A stretch of 64,000 bases of DNA from Tridacna crocea (GCA_943736015.1 OX031070.1:40168173-40232172), one strand, 5' to 3'; positions 41,401 to 49,720 are shown, numbered from the stretch's first letter. Translations and numbers: made by a program. Notes: generated by a model from the sequence alone, not told the origin.

Positions 41401-44400
41401 TCCACCAGCTGCATTTCCACATGATTGTCAAAACAAGTGTCAGGGTGGAAGAGGAATGAATCCTGTCGCAAAGAAATTGGCCGAGCCAGGGGTTATAGTC
41501 AGTGTTCAAACCCTGGGTCCCGTGTTCTGAGGCCCTGCACAGTACTGACTGAGCTACTGGGGCTCGGGGCTGGTAAAAGAAACCTCAGGAAAGCATGGGT
41601 AGGTGCACTGGCTGCCAAAGTATATCTGAAGTACAACTCATTAAATGCTGATATACAAGCAAAGAAAATTTAATTTCAGCAGGATTTTGCTTTAAGTCTA
41701 CAGGTTTGTTTCATGTCTTACAGAGGGATTCATGTCCTGGATGTTTAAAGGTCTTGCCTTCTTGCTGCCCTTCTTGTTCATAGCTTATGTAAGTATAATA
41801 ATGTCAATGGTTTTTCCACAGATGTTCATTGTTTGTTAACTCTTTACCACACAATCCAGACTTTTAAAGACTCTATGCAAGAAGCCTTTTGAAAACATTG
41901 TGGGAAAATGAGAAAATGCTGGTAACCAGCATTTTCTCCTTTTCCCACAATGTTTTCTACCCTTTCAACAACATATTTCAATTTTTCAACCACATTTTTT
42001 TTTCTTGTCTGCAAATGATTTCAAATTGGACCGGTCCAAAATTTTGTTGTTTGGTAAAGAGTTAAAACAAGGTCAACCAATCTCAATATTTTAGCTATTG
42101 CCTTTTGCATGAGCTCTTTTAAACCGGTTGCCAAACAATCTCAGGTTTTCCTGACAATAGGATAGGAGCCTTCTGAAAATATTTTGGGAAAAGGAGAAAG
42201 TACTGATAAGTAGCATTTTCTCCCTCCTACAATGTTTTCTACCCTTTCCAAATCAAATTTCAATGTTTGAGTTACATTACTTTTTATTGTCTGCAAATAC
42301 CTTCAATTTGAACTAGTCTAAAATTAGTCTAAAATTATGTCGTTATGTAGACATAATCCTTTACCTCATAAGGCATTTCTATGGTATCTCTAATTGACCC
42401 TAAATAAGAGCAAGGATGAAGCCGTTTTTTATGGATATATGACACCTTTCGATAGCATAAAAAAACATTGTGACAAAAGGTGATATTGCTCGTCTCAAGC
42501 AATTTCACCTTTTGCCACAATGTTTTCCAAAGGCTCCTACAAGCAATGTGTAGAGATGAGTATTTATGGAGTAAAGGATTAAACAATATTCCAAGTGGAT
42601 GTAATGTTTCATAAATTGTGAAAAAGCTAAAATATTGAAGTGCAGTGGTTTAATTCATTGTGTTTGATTTTTTTTCCTAGGAGAATTTTAGAGAGTCCTT
42701 GCATCAGATCATTATGATATATGCATTTAAAGCCATTGTTGTACAAATGCAGGTTTTCTATGCCTCTAAAGATGATTGGTTTAGAAAACAATGTGGGAAA
42801 AGAAGCAATTGCATGTAAAAAGCACTGCATCACTTTTAAGTTAAAAGATGATAATCAATATTAAACCCTGCACCAAACAGTCTAGAGTTTTAACTTCCAT
42901 GAAGATGAAGACGTCTGAAAACAATGGGAGAAAAGAAGGAAATGCTGTCTGCTAGCATTTTCCTCCATCTCCCATGATGTTTGTCTATCATGTCTGTGAC
43001 ATTCTATGCAACAAAATTAATTTGTCACCTGCGAAGGGTTTCAGTATAGATGAGTGTAAATTTTCTGAGAGTCAATAAATAATTGTGATTCATCAAAGCA
43101 TCACATGATTTTCCTATTCCACCGGCTGCTTTCCCACATAACAATTATTGAAACAATGACTAGAGGTAAGAGAATCTTGTGGCAATAAGTATAAGCAATC
43201 CTTTAAAAGAAATTATCCAAGCTATGGATTCTACAAACATCCCCAAGTTTCTGCTTGTGGTAGGATGTTAATACATTTTTTTTATCCCAACAACATTTCA
43301 ATTTTTGAGTTACATATATTTTGTCGTCTGGAAGTGCTTTCAATTTGGACCAGTCACAAGTTTTGTGGTTTGTTAAAGAGTTGGTTGGTTGGTTTTTTCC
43401 GTTTATTTATCGTCCCTGCCGGTTGCCCATCTTAGCGACGGCCTCAGAAGATGGGTAGTTGTTACGGGGGATAGTGCAAGGATACAGGTCGAAACTACGG
43501 AGAGCTTTGCCTGGTTCTTTTATGTGCTCGGCATATAGCACCATCACACAGGATCTCGGTTTAATGTCTCATCCGAATGACTATTAGTAATATCAGTTGG
43601 CCAGCCGGGGATTCGAACCCACAACCTGTAAAGGGTTAATTGTCAACCTGTAGTGACCCGAAACATTGTGTTCTCCAGTCCTAAGCTCTACCTACTGAGC
43701 TATATTGGCTGGTGAATGGTAAAGAGTTAAACATGGACTAGATGTTCACTGTCAAAAGAAGTACCTATCAAAGGGGGCAAATAACCATCATAATATTTTT
43801 GACAGAGTTGTGCCCATTTTTTTACTCGGAATTTTCAGCCTTTTTCTTCAGTTTCTGTTATTACTACTTCAAGCTGAGATATGTTATTACCCTCAAAGCG
43901 CTGGAACCAACTTATGTGCAGTCTAATCTTGGATCTACACAGCCCACTATTTTGTTACATATTCTGGCAAAAAAAACCTTGGTGCAGCAATATTTCAGAT
44001 GTTCTTCCTATTTAAAAATGTCTCTTATATTAATTCAGCATTTTAAGGGTTAATTATCAACAGAGGAACCTATAGGTTGGGAGAAAGTAGCTATTGAATT
44101 TATTTTTGCCTCTTTTTAAAAGCAACAGCTTCTGAACACTGGCACCATTGTGTGTTGATCTTGTATTTCTTTCCAGTGACAAGGCATTTGAGGATAGTTA
44201 TTGCCATACAACAACTCTAGTTAAATTTCGTATTTATTTCTTTTACAGTTCTTTCAGCTTTATAATGCATACATCTTGTATCTATTGAGTATGGACAAAA
44301 GATGTAAAGAATGGCAGGTAAGATCGTCCCTTCACTGTTCAATTCTAAGCTTTTCTATCCTAAAGAAGAAAGTTTTTGAAAGCATTGTAGGAAAAGGTGC

Positions 44401-46893
44401 AAATGCTAATCAGCAATTTCTAATTTTCCCCTCAATGTTTTCTTCTCTTTCAAAGACATATCCTATGAATATGAACCACATTTAATTTTTTGTCTGCAAT
44501 GGCTTTCAAATTGGACAAGTGTAAAATTTTGTCATTTGGTAAAGAGTTAACTCTTTACCACACAATCCCGACTTTTAACGACCCTGACAAAGAAGGCCTT
44601 TGAAAACATTGTAGAAAAAGGAGAAAATGCTGGTTACCAGCATTTTCTCCTTTTCCTACAATGTTTTCTACCCTTCCCATATCAAATGTCAATCTTTGAT
44701 TCACATCTATTTTGTCGTCTGCAAATGCTTTGAATTTGGACTAGTCCAAATGTTGTTGTTTGGTAAAGAGTTAAGCTGTAAAAATTGGTAGAATTTCAAC
44801 AGATTTCTTTACCTCTTTTACCACACAATCCTAACTTTTATTGACCCTGAGAAAGAAAGCCTTTGAAAACATTGTGGGAAAAGGAGAAAATGCTCGTAAC
44901 CAGCATTTTCTCCCTTTCCCACAATGCTTTCTACCATGCTGGAAACAAATTTCAATTTTTCAGTTATGTTTAGTTTGCTGTCTGCATATGCTTTGGAATT
45001 GGACCTGTCTAAAATTTTGTCGTTTGGTAAATAGTTAACCCTTTCCCAAACGACAAATTTTGAACCAGACCACATTGAAAGCATTTTGCAGATAACAAAT
45101 TAACAGTTGATGTTAAGATGGTTTTTCTGTATGATAGGGTAGAAAACATTGTGGGAAAAGGATAAAATGCTGGTTTCCAGCATTTTCTCCTTTTCCCACA
45201 ATGTTTTCAAAAGGCTTCTATTCCTGACCCGTAAAAACCAGGGATTGTTTGGGAAAGGGTTAATCATTTCCTGTGCATTCCACAATTTCATTGACCGCTG
45301 GGAAAGGAGCCTAGGAAAAAAATGTGGGAGAAGGAGAAAATGCTGATAACAGTGATGTTTTCTAACTTGTCCAAATTTTATTAGTCATCTGAAAATGCTT
45401 TTAACTTGGACAAGTCAAAAATTTTTGTTATTTGGTAAACAAGGATTGGTGCTGAGTACAGAGCCTGATCTCAATTTGTAGGTATGTCGGTAAAAAGTAT
45501 GGAGAAGTATATTAGTATCCCTTTACCAATCAGTCTAGTGTTAAAACAACTGTATTGAAGTAGAACGCAAATGAAAACATTGTGGAAAAAAATAGAAGAA
45601 AATGCTGGTAACCAGCTGTTATTTGGTAAACAAGGATTGTTGGCGAGTACAGAACCGAATCCCAATTTGAAGGTACATGTATGACGGTAAAAAGTATGGA
45701 GGAGTATACTAGTATCCGTTTACCAATCAGTTTAGTGTTAAAACAACTGTGTTGAAGTAGAATGCAAATGAAAACATTGTGGAAAAATTATGTTTTCTGC
45801 CTTTTTAGAGACAAATTTCAACAGTTGAACATACTTTGTCTGCTACTGCTTTGTATTTGAAGGAGCCTTAAACTTGGTGGTAAAGAGTTAATCCATTTCC
45901 ACACAATCCCGAATTTTGACGACCTTGAAAAAGAAGCCTTCAGAAAACATTATGGGAAAAGGAGAAAATGCTGGTAACCAGCATTTTCTCCTTTTCCCAC
46001 AATGTTTTCTACCATTCACAAAACAAGTTTCAAATTTTCAGTCACTTTCATTTTGTTGTCAGCAAATGCTTTGGATTTGGACAAACCTTAAATTTTTTCG
46101 TTTGGTAAAGAGTTAAGAAAGATCAGAATAGTGAGTTTTTTTTAGCCGTTTTGCTGTCTCACAAAAAAAGTAGATTATTTAGACCAAAGATCAGGCTCCT
46201 TATTCATTAACCATTCCGTAGAACATTCTTAGTCTTATCGTCCAGAATTTTCTAAATGTGAAAGCATTGGAACTGCTGATTGGCCAAACCATATGGTATA
46301 GCCAAATAGGTTAGCCTACCAGAACTTGTGTTACATTCATTTACAGAAAAATTTGAAAAATTAGACAAAGAATGTTCTTAAGAATGGTTTGTGAATACAG
46401 ACCCTTAATTATGCATTATTTGCAGTCTGGACCTGTATCCACCAATCTTAAGAACGTTCTTTGTCTTATTCTCCAGAATTTTCTGCATTTGAAAGTATCA
46501 CAACTTCTGATTGGCTAAACCATTTGGTTTAGCCAATCAGAAATTGTGTTACTTACAAATTTAGAAAATTCTCCCATTTAGAAAATCTTGGAGAATAAGA
46601 CCAAGAAAATTCTCAAGAATGGTCGGTGAATACGGGCCCTCATCTTGATTTACATGATCCATAAAAGCAAATTTAAAGTTTAGTTTTGCTTTGTTGTACA
46701 TGCTTTCTTGAGTCTTGAATGTTTCTTTGTTTTAAAGGTGCCAGTCCTGAGTGTCATTCATGTAATTCTGTTTGTCGGAAATATGGCGACCACTCTGAAA
46801 GTGATTCAACAGAAATTGACGGAAGATTTGAAAAACAGCAAGAAATTTTACAAAAACAAGTACAGATTTCACACAAAGCTGAAGGAAGTGTAG
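29277..46893 (+). CDS. TMEM120: TMEM120 (TACAN) family membrane protein; twelve exons
   Basis: Twelve exons sum to 1140 nt (379 residues and TAG); every junction keeps frame: 29277-29405, 31092-31207, 31917-32033, 32685-32744, 34254-34370, 36297-36386, 37501-37566, 39874-39935, 40358-40450, 41724-41788, 44249-44317, 46738-46893. Residues 1-150 are hydrophilic and helical (coiled-coil N-terminus), then six hydrophobic segments near 155-177, 184-205, 217-232, 247-263, 293-318 and 329-350. Family landmarks: [78 protein letters not shown]120A/B sit in the inner nuclear envelope/ER, have an ELOVL-like fold that binds coenzyme A, and affect adipocyte gene positioning; a mechanosensitive channel role (TACAN) is disputed. 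Vertebrate paralogues are about 340 aa; the extra length here lies in an acidic N-terminal tail. A versus B cannot be assigned. Most introns hold pB-MITEs. Confidence 0.95.
29832..29980 (+). repeat. Cluster of CCTTTTCGCGAAAAGG palindromes
   Basis: Perfect TCCTTTTCGCGAAAAGGA at about 29906 plus several half or near copies in both orientations. Confidence 0.75.
30236..30371 (+). mobile_element. pB-MITE half copy
   Basis: Long-arm half, ending GGGAAAGGGTTAA; preceded by a SINE-like fragment at about 30173-30235. Confidence 0.65.
30487..30616 (+). repeat. Second cluster of CCTTTTCGTGAAAAGG palindromes
   Basis: AAGTCCTTTTCGTGAAAAAGGA and ACTCCTTTTCGTGAAAAGGA among others; same motif as 29832-29980. 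Confidence 0.75.
30847..31074 (-). mobile_element. pB-MITE, 17 bp upstream of a TMEM120 exon
   Basis: Left end TTAC; right TTAA at 31071-31074, so the polypyrimidine tract of the acceptor is squeezed between the element and the exon. Confidence 0.9.
31092..31207 (+). CDS. TMEM120: TMEM120 exon 2, coiled coil
   Basis: Encodes [20 protein letters not shown] onward. Acceptor CATTCTAG, donor GTAAGC. A pB-MITE ends 18 bp before the exon. Confidence 0.9.
31240..31448 (-). mobile_element. pB-MITE, centre deleted
   Basis: Right palindrome arm lost (GGTTACCAATGTTTTCC). 32 bp after a TMEM120 exon. Confidence 0.85.
31741..31818 (-). mobile_element. pB-MITE fragment
   Basis: Short-arm end only. Confidence 0.6.
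31917..32033 (+). CDS. TMEM120: TMEM120 exon 3, coiled coil
   Basis: Encodes [20 protein letters not shown] through [10 protein letters not shown]. Acceptor GATTTTAG, donor GTAAAT. Confidence 0.9.
32063..32120 (+). repeat. CT microsatellite
   Basis: (CT)n with a CCTCTTTT interruption, directly before a SINE. Confidence 0.9.
32124..32381 (+). mobile_element. tRNA-derived SINE (family A), full length
   Basis: ACCTGCCCGGGTGGATCAGT to CCCCAATACAACCAA; inserted at the end of a CT repeat in a TMEM120 intron. Confidence 0.85.
32685..32744 (+). CDS. TMEM120: TMEM120 exon 4
   Basis: Encodes [19 protein letters not shown]. Acceptor is a T10 tract and CAG, donor GTAAGA. Confidence 0.93.
33151..33381 (+). 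mobile_element. pB-MITE, full
   Basis: Left TTAA changed to GTAA. Confidence 0.88.
33378..33443 (+). repeat. 22-bp tandem repeat, three units
   Basis: TTAATTCAAATATAAGCTAAAT repeated three times, starting at the MITE's TTAA. Confidence 0.85.
34254..34370 (+). CDS. TMEM120: TMEM120 exon 5, first membrane segment
   Basis: Encodes [16 protein letters not shown], a hydrophobic helix, then [10 protein letters not shown]. Acceptor ACATTTCAG, donor GTAAGA. Confidence 0.93.
34440..34668 (-). mobile_element. pB-MITE, full (229 bp)
   Basis: ACTGTGGG/CCCACAGT subtype. Confidence 0.93.
34669..34866 (+). mobile_element. pB-MITE lacking left end
   Basis: Palindrome with centre ACTGGAAACCAGC; right end decayed to GAGATGA. 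Confidence 0.78.
34898..34990 (+). repeat. GATCAGACTG foldback copy
   Basis: CAGTGTAAATCAAGATCAGAC ... TTTGATCTACACTGTCTG inverted arms. Confidence 0.65.
35075..35223 (+). mobile_element. pB-MITE, decayed
   Basis: Short hairpin GGAGAAAATGCTAG.. and part of the long arm. Confidence 0.6.
35294..35522 (-). mobile_element. pB-MITE, full (229 bp)
   Basis: Right TTAA changed to TTGA. Confidence 0.92.
35920..35997 (+). repeat. GATCAGACTG foldback copy
   Basis: AAGATCAGATATGCAAAG and TGCAGTCTGATTTAAG arms. Confidence 0.6.
36155..36232 (+). repeat. GATCAGACTG foldback, best copy
   Basis: GATCAGACTGCACATAATAT + GCAGTCTGATCTTGATC gives a near-perfect hairpin, flanked by GTGTAGATC and GATCTGTGC. Confidence 0.75.
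36297..36386 (+). CDS. TMEM120: TMEM120 exon 6, [10 protein letters not shown]
   Basis: Encodes [20 protein letters not shown] onward to VNGS, among the best conserved stretches of the family. Acceptor TATTACAG, donor GTAAGA. Confidence 0.95.
36711..36889 (-). mobile_element. pB-MITE, decayed
   Basis: Recognisable from GGGAAAAGGAGAAAATTC and the short-arm end. Confidence 0.6.
37171..37264 (-). mobile_element. pB-MITE deletion derivative (94 bp)
   Basis: Both TTAA ends kept, but long arm and one palindrome arm deleted: about 33 bp of left end joined to AATGTTTTCAAAAGCC. Confidence 0.85.
37320..37456 (-). mobile_element. pB-MITE, decayed
   Basis: Short-arm end TTGTGTGGTAAAGGG and a mutated palindrome; 45 bp before a TMEM120 exon. 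Confidence 0.6.
37501..37566 (+). CDS. TMEM120: TMEM120 exon 7, KGWW..HH
   Basis: Encodes [20 protein letters not shown] and I. Acceptor ACTTTCAG, donor GTAGGT. A MITE starts 18 bp after the exon. Confidence 0.95.
37584..37807 (-). mobile_element. pB-MITE, 18 bp after a TMEM120 exon
   Basis: Left end ATAACTCATTACC; right end TTAA. Confidence 0.88.
37822..38054 (+). mobile_element. pB-MITE, full
   Basis: Matched AAAGTT-type change at the hairpin base (AACTTTGTGGG / CCCACAAAGTT). Confidence 0.88.
38057..38395 (+). repeat. GATTGGC foldback element split by a MITE
   Basis: Left arm 38057-38122 (CTCCTATTCAACAGCCATTC) and right arm 38353-38395 (TTTAGCCAATCAGGAGTTGC) flank the pB-MITE at 38123-38352. 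Confidence 0.6.
38123..38352 (-). mobile_element. pB-MITE, full, in a foldback element
   Basis: TTAA at both ends; inserted at TTTAGAAATTTAA of the older element. Confidence 0.88.
39354..39579 (-). mobile_element. pB-MITE, shortened left palindrome arm
   Basis: GGGAAA missing from the left arm (GTTGTAAAGGAG). Confidence 0.82.
39700..39850 (+). repeat. Copy of the ACCCC hairpin repeat, partial
   Basis: ATAACCCCGCAAAACATGTT + TTTGGGCG then CTGTCTGTCTGTGTGTCCGT; directly upstream of TMEM120 exon 8. Confidence 0.5.
39874..39935 (+). CDS. TMEM120: TMEM120 exon 8
   Basis: Encodes [20 protein letters not shown]. Acceptor ACTTTACAG, donor GTAAGC. Phase 2 in, phase 1 out. Confidence 0.88.
40358..40450 (+). 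CDS. TMEM120: TMEM120 exon 9
   Basis: Encodes [20 protein letters not shown] and [10 protein letters not shown]. Acceptor TCTATTGTAG, donor GTAAGT. Confidence 0.93.
40630..40760 (+). repeat. Copy of the ACCCC hairpin repeat, partial
   Basis: TATACCCCCTTCAAAACAAA + TGTTTTCGGAGGTATA, then CTGTCTGTCTGTCC. Confidence 0.55.
40850..41033 (-). mobile_element. pB-MITE, centre deleted
   Basis: GGGAAAAGAAGAAAATGCTGG directly joined to CAAAGTTTTC. Confidence 0.65.
41280..41573 (-). mobile_element. tRNA-derived SINE (family C)
   Basis: Reverse strand CAGTAGCTCAGTCAGTACTG (A box) and GTTTGAACACTG; tail with GGCGTTAAACATCATAAAAT. Confidence 0.7.
41724..41788 (+). CDS. TMEM120: TMEM120 exon 10
   Basis: Encodes [19 protein letters not shown] through AY. 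Acceptor GTCTTACAG, donor GTAAGT. Confidence 0.93.
41836..42065 (+). mobile_element. pB-MITE, full
   Basis: Perfect palindrome apart from GGGAAAATGAG on one side. 48 bp after TMEM120 exon 10. Confidence 0.9.
42119..42352 (+). mobile_element. pB-MITE, right end degraded
   Basis: CTAAAATTAGTCTAAAATTA small duplication near its right end. Confidence 0.75.
42353..42582 (-). mobile_element. pB-MITE2, full
   Basis: Third copy of the second family, opposite orientation; imperfect centre GCTCGTCTCAAGC. Confidence 0.88.
42861..43076 (+). mobile_element. pB-MITE, decayed
   Basis: Left TTAAACCCTGCACCAAAC; hairpin GGAAATGCTGTCTGCTAGC. Confidence 0.65.
43278..43731 (+). mobile_element. pB-MITE half copy carrying a SINE
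   Basis: Long arm 43278-43382; its terminal TAAAGAGTT is duplicated by the SINE insertion, with TTAA completed at 43731. Confidence 0.75.
43383..43719 (-). mobile_element. tRNA-derived SINE (family B), full length, in a MITE
   Basis: Target-site duplication TAAAGAGTT at 43374-43382 and 43720-43728. Reverse strand GCCAATATAGCTCAGTAGGT (A box) and GGGTTCGAATCCC (B box). Confidence 0.88.
43915..43962 (-). repeat. GATCAGACTG foldback, one arm
   Basis: TGCAGTCTAATCTTGGATCT + ACACAGCCCAC. Confidence 0.5.
44249..44317 (+). CDS. TMEM120: TMEM120 exon 11
   Basis: Encodes [19 protein letters not shown] through KEWQ; phase 0 at both ends. Acceptor TTTTACAG, donor GTAAGA. Confidence 0.93.
44365..44550 (+). 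mobile_element. pB-MITE lacking left end
   Basis: Begins near AAGAAGAAAGTTTTTGAAAGC; 48 bp after TMEM120 exon 11. Confidence 0.72.
44547..44774 (+). mobile_element. pB-MITE, full, chained
   Basis: Shares TTAA 44547-44550 with the preceding copy; arms GTAGAAAAAGG / CCTTTTCCTAC partly matched. Confidence 0.92.
44812..45038 (+). mobile_element. pB-MITE, full
   Basis: Left TTAA altered; palindrome with centre GCTCGTAACCAGC. Confidence 0.88.
45035..45263 (-). mobile_element. pB-MITE, full (229 bp), chained
   Basis: TTAA shared with the preceding copy; TTAACCCTTTCCCAAAC and GTTTGGGAAAGGGTTAA ends carry a matched A-to-C/T-to-G change. Confidence 0.92.
45298..45439 (+). mobile_element. pB-MITE, right palindrome arm missing
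   Basis: Short left part, then long arm to TTATTTGGTAAAC. Confidence 0.65.
45428..45790 (+). repeat. ~191-bp tandem duplication
   Basis: TTATTTGGTAAACAAGGATT starts both units (45428 and 45619); both contain AACAACTGTRTTGAAGTAGA and a MITE-like AAAACATTGTGGAAAAA. Confidence 0.8.
45888..46116 (+). mobile_element. pB-MITE, full (229 bp)
   Basis: Near-perfect palindrome; left arm ATTATGGG. Confidence 0.92.
46190..46411 (+). repeat. GATTGGC foldback element, copy 1
   Basis: Arms CATTAACCATTCCGTAGAAC ... GTTCTTAAGAATGGTTTGTG, centre CTGATTGGCCAAACC. Confidence 0.72.
46434..46640 (+). repeat. GATTGGC foldback element, copy 2
   Basis: Centre TTCTGATTGGCTAAACCATT + TGGTTTAGCCAATCAGAA is a perfect inverted repeat; the outer arms ATCCACCAATCTTAAGAA and TTCTCAAGAATGGTCGGTGA pair with mismatches. 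Confidence 0.8.
46738..46893 (+). CDS. TMEM120: TMEM120 terminal exon
   Basis: Encodes the last membrane helix [20 protein letters not shown] followed by a lysine-rich tail and TAG. Acceptor TTTTAAAG. Confidence 0.92.
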   Translation: MPVLSVIHVILFVGNMATTLKVIQQKLTEDLKNSKKFYKNKYRFHTKLKEV

Positions 46894-46959
46894 TGAATGT
46901 ATGTCACAAGAAGTTCGATTTATGGTTCTCCACAGAGGCCGTTCTTCAACTTGCTGACA

Positions 46960-47120
46960 CTGTCTAAATTAAAGTATTTACAGATGACAAAAAAATTGTG
47001 ATTCAAAAATTGAAATTTGTTTTTGCAAGGGTAGAGATTATTGTGGAAAAATGCTGGTTACTAGCATTTTCTCCTTTTTCCCTCGTGTTTTCAATATTCT
47101 TCTGTAGGGTTTTTAGACTT
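46960..47120 (-). mobile_element. pB-MITE, decayed, in TMEM120 3' flank
   Basis: 67 bp after the TMEM120 stop; hairpin reduced to AAAATGCTGGTTACTAGC. Confidence 0.65.
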
Positions 47121-47206
47121 CTCAACACATATACTGGCTTTGATAAGGGGTTTAGTCTGACAACTGACAATGTGACTGAAATTATTGATATACCCGGTAG
47201 AAGACA

Positions 47207-47396
47207 ATGACAACTTTTAACGACCCTAAGGAAGAAGCCTTTTAAAAACATTGTGGAAAATGGAGAAAATGCTGGAGACCAGCAATTTCTCCTTTTCCCA
47301 CAATGCTTTTTACCTTGTCAAAGCAACCCTATCTGAGCCACTTTGAAATTGTTGTCTGCAAATGCTTTCAATTTGGATTTTTTTGCCATGAGTTAA
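47207..47396 (+). mobile_element. pB-MITE lacking left end
   Basis: Right TTAA shared with the next copy. Confidence 0.75.
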
Positions 47397-47621
47397 CCCT
47401 TTCCCAAACGACAAATTTTAGACTCTTCCAATCTGAAAGAGTTTGCAGACAACAATTTTAAATTTGATGAAAGTGGTAGAAAGTTCTCCTAAAGGGTAGA
47501 AAACACTGTGGGAAAAGGAGAAATTGCTCGTTACGAGCAATTTCTCATTTTCCCACAGTGTTTTCAAAAGAATTGTACTGCAGACACGTGAAAACCAGGG
47601 CTTGTTTGGGAAAGGGCTAAG
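47393..47621 (-). mobile_element. pB-MITE, full, AAATTGCTCG variant
   Basis: Arms GAGAAATTGCTCG / CGAGCAATTTCTC are matched; long arm contains GACTCTTCCAATCTGAAAGA, close to the motif of the 51.8-53.3 kb array. Confidence 0.9.
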
Positions 47622-48002
47622 AGAACAATGCATGTCAGTTGGAGCTTTAAGTACTATAATGGTCTTAAAATTGTTTATAGGATATGAATTTCTCTCCATT
47701 TTGTATAACAACCAACTTATTCATGAGGCACACTGTAGACTGTGCAGGATGAGCCGAGCTGATACTTTTTACAGATGGATTGTCCCAATTGAGCCCCCCT
47801 TTTTCACAGAGCAAGGGTCAAATTATAACATTTTCGGAGACAGAAAATTGAGCAAGACGTCAAAAGCAACTGCAAACCCTAGGAAAGCTGTCACAAAAAT
47901 TTATGATATTCCTTTTATAACATAGCCACAAAATTATAAAGAAAAAGTGCAAGTCTGGACACTTTTAACCTTTTACCACACAATGACATCTTTTAATGAC
48001 CT

Positions 48003-48252
48003 TTAAGTCATTATCAAACGACAATATTTTAGGCTTGTCCAAACTGAAAGCGTTGGCAGACAACCTTGAAAGCATTGGCTGACAACAAAATAAAAGTGAC
48101 TGAAAATTTGAAATTTGTTGTGTGAAGGGTACAAACATTGTGGGAAAAGGAGAAAATGCTGGTTAGCAGCATTTTCTCCTTTTCCCACAATATTTTCTAA
48201 AGGCTTTTTTCTAAGGGTCGTCAGAAGTAGGGATTTTGTGGTAATGAGTTAA
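48003..48252 (-). mobile_element. pB-MITE with duplicated long-arm piece
   Basis: GAAAGCGTTGGCAGACAAC is repeated as GAAAGCATTGGCTGACAAC. Confidence 0.88.
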
Positions 48253-48456
48253 CTCATTACCAAACGACAAAATTATAGACTTGTCCAAATTGAAAGCATT
48301 TGCAGATGACAAAATCTATGTGGCGCAAAATTTTAAATTTGTTTTGGAAGGTTAGAAAACATTGTGGGAAAAGGAGAAAATGCTGGTTATCAGCATTTTC
48401 TCCTTTTCCCTCAATGTTTTCAGAAGGCTTAATTCTCTAGGACTGTGTGGCAAAAA
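48249..48456 (-). mobile_element. pB-MITE, chained, short arm reduced
   Basis: Shares TTAA 48249-48252 with the preceding copy. Confidence 0.82.
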
Positions 48457-48598
48457 AAGCCTGTTGAAAACATTGTGGGAAAAGGAGAAAATGCTGGTAA
48501 CCAAAGAAAAATTACATCATTTGAGCCGCTATGAAATTGTCGTCTGCAAATGCTTTCAATTTGGACAAGCCTAAAATATTGTCGTTTGGTAGAGTTAA
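48457..48598 (+). mobile_element. pB-MITE, right palindrome arm missing
   Basis: GAAAATGCTGGTAACCA runs straight into the long arm. Confidence 0.75.
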
Positions 48599-48715
48599 TA
48601 GAAGAGAAATGGTATGAAATAAAACAATACACCTGTTCAATGAGTGAAAATCTTTTGTCATGGATCACAGATAAATATAAGCCTCCCTTTGGCAAAAAGG
48701 GACTTTATTAGTTGT

Positions 48716-48852
48716 ACGGTCAATTGGCAGGGGACTTGGTAACTTGTTCACGGCTGTGGTTAATCATGCCGCCCCGACCCAAAGGCGAGGTTGTGACATG
48801 ATTCGACACAGCCCTGAACAAGTTTCCAAGTCCCCTGCCACCTGACCATACT
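48716..48852 (+). repeat. Long inverted repeat, GC-rich loop
   Basis: Arm GGCAGGGGACTTGGTAACTT + GTTCACGGCTGTG pairs with CACAGCCCTGAACAAGTTTC + CAAGTCCCCTGCC; 28-bp loop CCGCCCCGACCC. No second copy seen. Confidence 0.78.
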
Positions 48853-49204
48853 ACGAATTCATTATACTGCAAAGTTTTACCCTTTCAAAGCGTGTTCACC
48901 GAAATTTTCCTATATTATAATCTCACGAATCGAGAATGCTGACTAATAGAAATTCCCTTCTGTGTGCCACAATTCATTGAAAACTGACGTCACTGGAAAC
49001 CAACGTCACTTACGTGCAGTTTGGTGCATAAATGTGCAGTCCGGCGATCAATCGATGCAGCCATTTTGGATGTTGTGTTGCACGTGTAGTGATGTTTATG
49101 GGGGCACTCAAAAGGAAAACTGGCTTTACATGGTTTTTGCAAGGGAATATGATATATAATTATGTTCTCAGCATGCTAACCAATCAGATCACGAGAAATT
49201 TCTT

Positions 49205-49720
49205 TGCAGCATAATAAAACACTATTAGCGGATTTGCTATAGCAAATCTGCTTACTGTGATCGTTTTGACCAGGACCAAATACATCAGGCGAAAAGACGC
49301 ATGCGCGCTCAATTTCAGTTTTGCATGGATGAATCGGCCGAATAAGGCCGATTTATTATTCAGCTCAGATTATAAATAATTCATACAAAGTATGTATATT
49401 TATCTATCGAAATGCCCTTATAACTGAAAATCTATATATATCAGTTAAAAATACTGTAGAAACTTATGCAAAGTTGTTTTTCATATTGCCATATGCGTAT
49501 GAACATTGTTTACACGGACTGGCCTCGTTTTCATTCAAGAACCATTCATTTAAAACTTCTGTCGTCCACCGTCAACACAGAGATTCTAAGCACTTAATTT
49601 TTTAACATTTTCAATATTGCCTGATATCAAATATCTTTAACTGCTCAGATAGCTAGCTAGAATTCGACCGTAATTGATTTAATGCCATTTCGATAACCTA
49701 TAGAATCAATATTCGGCACC
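49205..49720 (+). repeat. Likely interspersed repeat with GATTTGCTATAGCAAATC hairpin
   Basis: Perfect palindrome at about 49230 and GAATCGGCCGAATAAGGCCGATT at about 49331. No ORF of note. Repeat status is inferred from structure only. Confidence 0.4.
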
